Positions 59,334 to 64,000 of a stretch of 64,000 nucleotides of DNA are shown piece after piece. The DNA lies in contig NZ_AQHN01000088.1 of NCBI RefSeq assembly GCF_000359745.1, positions 113,283 through 177,282 on the forward strand, written 5' to 3'. Under the pieces are notes generated by a model. That model saw only the letters and a list, made by a program, of their open reading frames with translations, had not been told where the DNA came from and ran no database searches. Position 1 is the stretch's first letter. Every line of letters begins with the position of its first letter. Source of the stretch: Rhizobium freirei PRF 81 (GTDB taxonomy: Bacteria; Pseudomonadota; Alphaproteobacteria; Rhizobiales; Rhizobiaceae). The position numbers and the translations under genes were made by a program.

Positions 59334-60833
59334 ATGGGCAATCTACTGACGCATGAAGAGTATCAGGCGATTGCCGCCAAGCTCGAATTCCCGACCCAGG
59401 CTTTCATAGATGGCAGGTTCCGGCCTGCCATGTCGGGCAAGACCTTCGAGACGGCGAACCCGGCCACCGGCAAAGTACTGGCCAAGGTCGCGGCCTGCGG
59501 CGCTGAGGACGTCGATTTCGCAGTCGAGAAGGCGCGCAGCGCTTTTGAAGAGGGACGTTGGTCGCGCCTTCATCCGGGCGAGCGCAAGGACATTCTGATC
59601 CGGCTTGCCAAGCTCCTCAAGCGTAATGCCCGTGAACTCGCGGTTCTCGAAAGCCTCGACAGCGGCAAGACCATCTACGACTGCGAGAACGTCGATATAC
59701 CCGAAACCATTCATTGCCTGAAGTGGCATGCCGAACTGATCGACAAGATCTATGACCATGTGTCGCCCGCCTCCGACAATCACATCGCCATGATCGTGCG
59801 CGAGCCGGTCGGCGTCGTCGGCCTCGTGCTACCATGGAACTTTCCGCTGCTGATGTTGGCCTGGAAAATCGGTCCGGCGCTGGCCGCCGGCAATTCGGTT
59901 ATCGTCAAGCCCGCCAAGGAAACGACGCTGACAGCGCTACGCGTCGCCGAACTCGCCACGGAAGCCGGCATTCCCGCTGGTGTCTTCAACGTGCTGCCCG
60001 GCGGCGGCCCGGAAGTTGGCGAGCCGCTGGGTCTGCACATGGACGTAGATATGGTGTCCTTTACCGGTTCCACGGCAACCGGCCGGCGTTTCCCGAAATA
60101 TTCGGCCGATTCCAACCTCAAGGAAATCACGCTCGAGATGGGCGGCAAGAACCCGGCCGTCGTGCTCGACGACGCCGAGAACCTCGACCGCGTCGCCGCC
60201 CACATCGTCAACGGCGCCTTCTGGAACATGGGCGAGAACTGCTCTGCCTCTTCGCGCCTCATCGTTCAGCGAGGCATCAAGGATGAGCTGATCAAGCGCA
60301 TCGTGGCCCACGCCCGCGAATGGCCGATGGGCGATCCGCTCAACCCGGAAAACCGCGTCGGCGCACTGGTCTCCAAGGCGCATTTCAACAAGGTCAGCTC
60401 CTATCTCGAAAAGGGCCAGAAGGTCCTGCTCGGCGGCAAGGCCAAGGACGGATTCGTCGAGCCGACGATCATCGACGTCGCCGACCGCGACGCGAAGATC
60501 GTGCGCGAAGAAATCTTCGGTCCTGTTCTCGCCGTCCTGACGGTCGAGAGTTTTGAAGAAGCCATCGCGCTCGCCAACGACAGCGAATACGGCCTGGCCG
60601 CTTCGATCTACACTGCCAATGCCAAGCGGGCGATCCGCGGCGCCCGCGCCATCCGCGCCGGCACCGTCACCGTCAACTCCTTCGGCGAAGGCGATATCAC
60701 CACCCCGTTCGGCGGCTACAAGTCCTCGGGCTTCGGCGGCCGCGACAACGGCATCCATGCTCATGACCAATACACACGGATCAAGACGATCTGGCTCGAC
60801 CTCACCGATAATGCAGACGAGGCGGTTGCGTGA
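59334..60833 (+). CDS. NAD(P)-dependent aldehyde dehydrogenase
   Basis: 499 residues, standard ALDH length. Catalytic Cys in NMGENCSASSRL near residue 300, Glu in LEMGGKNP near 266, and cofactor-binding PWNFPLLMLAWKIGPALAAGN near 165. It resembles PuuC-type enzymes that oxidise amino or oxo aldehydes. In this run, oxidation of 2-oxoglutarate semialdehyde to 2-oxoglutarate is the best-fitting role. The start at 59334 is chosen because GGAGG is 7 nt upstream; an ATG at 59328 overlaps the preceding stop. The FAD oxidase gene starts 4 nt before its end. Confidence 0.9.
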   Translation: MGNLLTHEEYQAIAAKLEFPTQAFIDGRFRPAMSGKTFETANPATGKVLAKVAACGAEDVDFAVEKARSAFEEGRWSRLHPGERKDILIRLAKLLKRNARELAVLESLDSGKTIYDCENVDIPETIHCLKWHAELIDKIYDHVSPASDNHIAMIVREPVGVVGLVLPWNFPLLMLAWKIGPALAAGNSVIVKPAKETTLTALRVAELATEAGIPAGVFNVLPGGGPEVGEPLGLHMDVDMVSFTGSTATGRRFPKYSADSNLKEITLEMGGKNPAVVLDDAENLDRVAAHIVNGAFWNMGENCSASSRLIVQRGIKDELIKRIVAHAREWPMGDPLNPENRVGALVSKAHFNKVSSYLEKGQKVLLGGKAKDGFVEPTIIDVADRDAKIVREEIFGPVLAVLTVESFEEAIALANDSEYGLAASIYTANAKRAIRGARAIRAGTVTVNSFGEGDITTPFGGYKSSGFGGRDNGIHAHDQYTRIKTIWLDLTDNADEAVA

Positions 60834-62176
60834 CCGTGCACCGGGCTGAAAGATTGCCTGTCCATAGCGGCGCGGCGGCGTGGAACGCGATCCTGCCGGT
60901 GCGGGCAGCGTTCCCTCCGCTTGATGGCGATATCAGCGTGGATGTCGCGGTCGTCGGTGCAGGCTTCGCAGGTCTTTCAGCCGCCAGGCGCTTGTGCCAA
61001 CTCGACCCCTTGCTCCGCGTCGCAGTGTTCGAGGCAGGCGGCTTGGCCGAAGGAGCATCGGGCCGCAATTCCGGCTTCATGATCGACCTCCCGCATGATC
61101 TGCAGTCCGAGGACTATGCCGGCAAAGGCGTTGCTTCCGACAGGGAGATGACCGCCCTCAATCGGTCGGCGATTGCGTTTGCTCGCGACGCCGTCGAAGA
61201 CTATGCGATCGATCCCGCTTTCTTCGATCCTGTCGGCAAGATCAATGGCGCTGCCACCAACACAGGCCGCAAGCTTAATGTCAGCTACGCCGAGCACCTC
61301 ACCGCGCTTGGCGAAGCGAACGAAATGCTCGACGAGAAGTCCATGCACGACGTGACCGGCAGCCGCCATTATACGTCAGGACTTTACACGCCAGGCACGG
61401 TGATGCTGCAGCCTGCCGGCTACATCCGATCGCTTGCCACTGGACTTGCGCGTGACGGTATCCAGATCTACGAAAACACTCCCGTGACCAAGCTTGACCG
61501 CGCGGATGCAGACTGGCTGCTGGCAACGCCCAAAGGCCGGGTCAGCGCGGCAAATGTGATATTGGCCAACAATGGTCATCTCGAAAGCTTCGGCTTCGCC
61601 CGCCGCCGCCTCATGCATGTCTTCCTCTACGCGTCGATGACGGTGGAGCTCGCCAAGGATGTCCTCGCCAGGCTCGGCGGTCAGCCCCGCTGGGGCATCA
61701 CACCGTCCGACCCGATGGGGACAACCATGCGGCGCATCGATACCGCGCAAGGCGGGAACCGCATCGTGACGAGAACCTGCGCCACCTACCTGCCGGACAT
61801 GGTGGCTTCGGAAGCAGCGGTTCGCCGCGCCGCCAGGGTTCACCGCGCGAAGTTTGCCGATCGCTTTCCGACGATCGCCGACGTACCCATGGAATATAGC
61901 TGGGCGGGGCACCTCTGCCTGACCTGGAACGGTGTTGCGGTCATGCGGGAACTTGAAACCGGACTGTTTTCCGCCTGCGCCGACAATGGTCTGGGAACTG
62001 TCCGCAGTACGCTGACGGGAATCGGTGCCGCCGATCTCGTCATGAACCGCCCCTCGGATATCTCGGCGCATTTTCTCGCCGAGGCGCCGCCGACAAAGCT
62101 CGTCCCCTCACCTTTGGCGAAGATCGGCGCAAACCTGTTTTTTCGCTGGAAAGAATGGCGGGCGCGGGATGAGTGA
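60830..62176 (+). CDS. FAD-dependent amine/D-amino-acid oxidoreductase (DAO/PuuB-like)
   Basis: 448 residues. Rossmann FAD motif VDVAVVGAGFAGLSAARRL near residue 45, the second-strand acid in VFEAGGLAEGASGRNSGFM, then the C-terminal GHLCLTWNGVAVM and ADNGLGTVRSTL segments of the DAO fold. Such enzymes oxidise secondary amines, N-methyl amines or D-amino acids. Here it may demethylate an N-methylproline or oxidise cis-4-hydroxy-D-proline. The GTG start overlaps the ALDH stop (GTGA). Confidence 0.87.
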   Translation: MTVHRAERLPVHSGAAAWNAILPVRAAFPPLDGDISVDVAVVGAGFAGLSAARRLCQLDPLLRVAVFEAGGLAEGASGRNSGFMIDLPHDLQSEDYAGKGVASDREMTALNRSAIAFARDAVEDYAIDPAFFDPVGKINGAATNTGRKLNVSYAEHLTALGEANEMLDEKSMHDVTGSRHYTSGLYTPGTVMLQPAGYIRSLATGLARDGIQIYENTPVTKLDRADADWLLATPKGRVSAANVILANNGHLESFGFARRRLMHVFLYASMTVELAKDVLARLGGQPRWGITPSDPMGTTMRRIDTAQGGNRIVTRTCATYLPDMVASEAAVRRAARVHRAKFADRFPTIADVPMEYSWAGHLCLTWNGVAVMRELETGLFSACADNGLGTVRSTLTGIGAADLVMNRPSDISAHFLAEAPPTKLVPSPLAKIGANLFFRWKEWRARDE

Positions 62177-62246
62177 GATCGGTTTCGCCCATCCCGCTAA
62201 CGCAACTGACGGATTTGAACACAAATTTGTTTGAGGAGGTCCAGTT

Positions 62247-62762
62247 ATGAACGAACAAGCAGTCCAAACCCGAGCAGGAGGCCGCGACGCCCGGCACACG
62301 CTCCGCAACGCACCCGATTTCGCGATGCCTCCGGCGCTTCATCGCAAACTGGCCGTCACCGGGCTGATGGATGAAGAGCATGTGGCGAAATTCGACAACG
62401 CCTCGAAGTCGATCCTCGAAGGGGTTGGTGCCGTGTTCCGCGATCCGATTGCGCTCGAAGACCGGAAGCGAGCTGGCGCGGACGTCCGTGGCGAACGTAT
62501 TCACCTTGACCGCGCGCTTGTCCGGCAACTGATTTCGACCATCCCTTCCGGATGGACATATCGCGCCCGCAATCCGGAAAAGAGCCTGCCATTCGGCGGC
62601 AAGAACTCGATCTTCGTATCGATGACGGGCGCGCGCTGCAATATGCCACGCGACCTCTCGACGATTACCAGGAGCTCAAAGCTCGACGAGGCGCTGCGCG
62701 ACTACGTGGAGCGGCGGCAGCGCGAGATTTCCGTCGTCGACGAGCTCAACACCCACTGCTGA
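62247..62762 (+). pseudogene. MttB-like trimethylamine/betaine methyltransferase, internally deleted
   Basis: 171 residues where the family has ~480-520. The N-terminus (RHTLRNAPDFAMPPALHRKL, TGLMDEEHVAKFDNASKSIL, RARNPEKSLPFGGKNSIFVS) matches the start of MttB-like corrinoid methyltransferases. After SMTGARCNMPRDLSTITRSS it jumps directly to the C-terminal helix LDEALRDYVERRQREISVVD. Most of the TIM barrel is missing, so the product cannot be active. The frame is preserved and a GAGGAGG ribosome-binding site is present, so a short peptide may still be made. No in-frame amber codon of the pyrrolysine type is involved. Confidence 0.8.
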
Positions 62763-62822
62763 TTTCGATCGCTTTCCAGTTGCCGTTTACTCCCAGAACG
62801 GCCTTTTTATTCGAGAAAACCA

Positions 62823-63929
62823 ATGAAAATCACCGAAGTACACATCTACTCACATACCATGCCGGTCAAGAATGGCCCCTATGTCATCGCAAGTAGCAAG
62901 GTCTATTCGCTCGACACGACGCTTGTGAAGCTCGTCACCGACAATGGCCTGTTCGGCTGGGGCGAGACCTGCCCTGTCGGTCCGACTTACCAGCCGCAAC
63001 ATTCCCGGGGCGCCGTTGCCGCGCTCGAGGAAATGGCGCAAGATCTGATCGGCGCCAATCCTTGTCAGCCTCTGCTGCTCCGCCGCAAGATGGACAGCTT
63101 GCTGAATGGTCATCGCTACGCCAAGGCGGCGATCGATATTGCCGCTTATGACCTTATGGGCAAGCATTTTGGAGTGCGAGTTGCCGATCTCCTGGGAGGG
63201 GCAGTCACGGAGCGTGTACCGTCCTACTACGCCTCCGGGATCGGCGAGCCAGACGAAATCGCCCGCATTGCGGAAGAGCGGGCCGCTGAAGGCTATCCTA
63301 GAATGCAGATCAAGATCGGCGGCCGAGACGTCGCAATCGACATCGAGGTCGTGCGAAAGGTCTGGGAGCGCGTCGGAGGTCGGATGCGCCTCGCCGTGGA
63401 CGGCAACCGGTCGCTGACGACGCGCGACACGCTTCGTCTCAGCCGCGAATGCCTCGATATCCCGTTCATCCTCGAGCAGCCTTGCAACACGATCGAAGAA
63501 ATAAAGGCGATCCGCGGTCAGCTCCATCACGCCGTCTTCCTCGACGAGAATGGCGAGGACCTCAACACCGTGCTCCGCGCCGTCGGCGACGGGATCTGCG
63601 ACGGCTTTGGAATGAAAGTCACCCGGATTGGCGGTCTGCACGCGATGGCAACCTTCCGCGACATCTGTGAGACGCGCTCCATGCCGCACACATGCGACGA
63701 TGCCTGGGGCGGCGACATTATCGCGGCGGCCTGCACCCATATCGGAGCTACCGTCCAGCCGCGACTCTGCGAAGGCGTCTGGCTGGCACAGCCCTATGTC
63801 GAGGGCCACTATGATGCGGAAAATGGCGTCGCCATTGTCGACGGTCACATCAAGCTCCCGAGGGGGTCGGGATTGGGCGTCATCCCTGACGAGACGTTGT
63901 TTGGAGCCCCGATCGCCTCATTCGGCTGA
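62823..63929 (+). CDS. hpbD: 4-hydroxyproline betaine 2-epimerase (enolase superfamily, HpbD-like)
   Basis: 368-residue mandelate racemase/muconate-lactonising-type enzyme. Catalytic lysines at residues 164 (MQIKIGG) and 265 (GMKVTRIGG); metal ligands Asp193 (AVDGN), Glu218 (LEQPC) and Asp241 (DENGED). Sequence features such as GWGETCPVGPTY, YAKAAIDIAAYDLMGKH, CDDAWGGDII and TVQPRLCEGVW agree closely with my memory of the characterised HpbD enzymes, which interconvert L- and D-forms of 4-hydroxyproline betaine and proline betaine. It is the last gene of the run, and its presence is the main clue to the cluster's substrate. Confidence 0.88.
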   Translation: MKITEVHIYSHTMPVKNGPYVIASSKVYSLDTTLVKLVTDNGLFGWGETCPVGPTYQPQHSRGAVAALEEMAQDLIGANPCQPLLLRRKMDSLLNGHRYAKAAIDIAAYDLMGKHFGVRVADLLGGAVTERVPSYYASGIGEPDEIARIAEERAAEGYPRMQIKIGGRDVAIDIEVVRKVWERVGGRMRLAVDGNRSLTTRDTLRLSRECLDIPFILEQPCNTIEEIKAIRGQLHHAVFLDENGEDLNTVLRAVGDGICDGFGMKVTRIGGLHAMATFRDICETRSMPHTCDDAWGGDIIAAACTHIGATVQPRLCEGVWLAQPYVEGHYDAENGVAIVDGHIKLPRGSGLGVIPDETLFGAPIASFG

Positions 63930-64000
63930 CAAAATGACATTGATCCCCGGTCCGGGAGAACTATAGTTTTGAGCGGCGTTGCGGCGGGAACCTGTCGCAA

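Overview
The window looks like part of a Rhizobiaceae (Rhizobium/Sinorhizobium-type) alphaproteobacterial replicon. The evidence is high-GC coding with many ATGA/TGATG gene overlaps, a rhizobial-type palindromic mosaic element inside the nitrate operon, a short tail-less FtsZ, a uxs-uxe pair and betaine catabolism. It reads as accessory chromosome, chromid or megaplasmid content: short catabolic and export operons with their own regulators, and several decaying genes. All identifications come from reading the sequence; no database search was run.

Layout. (1) 1-9557, + strand: assimilatory nitrate operon with nitrate-binding protein (5' end outside the window), permease, ATPase, nirB, nirD, nasA and a cysG that breaks off inside its methyltransferase domain. 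(2) 9517-19279: a polysaccharide locus with three GT2 glycosyltransferases, an ABC exporter, a methyltransferase and a GT4 glycosyltransferase on +, converging on a UDP-pentose pair (uxs, uxe) on -. The locus is bracketed by two inverted copies of a ~195-bp promoter/leader module, each encoding a short leader peptide. (3) 19526-29734: an orphan small protein, a Wzx-like flippase with a CheR-like methyltransferase, a DUF4142/cupredoxin/ECF-sigma group, ftsZ2, small hypotheticals and dinB. (4) 29018-37939: a GntR regulator and two amidohydrolases divergent from a peptide-type ABC importer, with three GTATAC boxes between them; the importer operon ends in very strong hairpins. (5) 38218-42496: a phospholipase D-like protein, then a TetR regulator divergent from a DoxX/DsrE/TlpA-like redox set. 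(6) 42562-48609: a YbhGFSR-like ABC-2 efflux operon divergent from a CecR-like TetR regulator. (7) 48606-63929: a betaine region with a dead flavin monooxygenase, LysR, Rieske oxygenase plus reductase, two SDRs, a dead GlxA-type regulator, a ProVWX importer with a frameshifted proW, then GntR, DapA-family, ALDH, FAD oxidase, an internally deleted MttB-like gene and an HpbD-like epimerase.

How the genes work together. The nitrate block imports nitrate and reduces it to ammonium; NirB needs siroheme, and the local cysG cannot supply a complete methyltransferase. The polysaccharide block appears to make and export a glycan containing xylose and/or arabinose, with the two convergent transcription units tied together by the shared leader module. 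The betaine block fits uptake, demethylation, epimerisation and oxidation of proline betaine or 4-hydroxyproline betaine towards 2-oxoglutarate, but at least three of its genes are broken, so it may be decaying in this strain.
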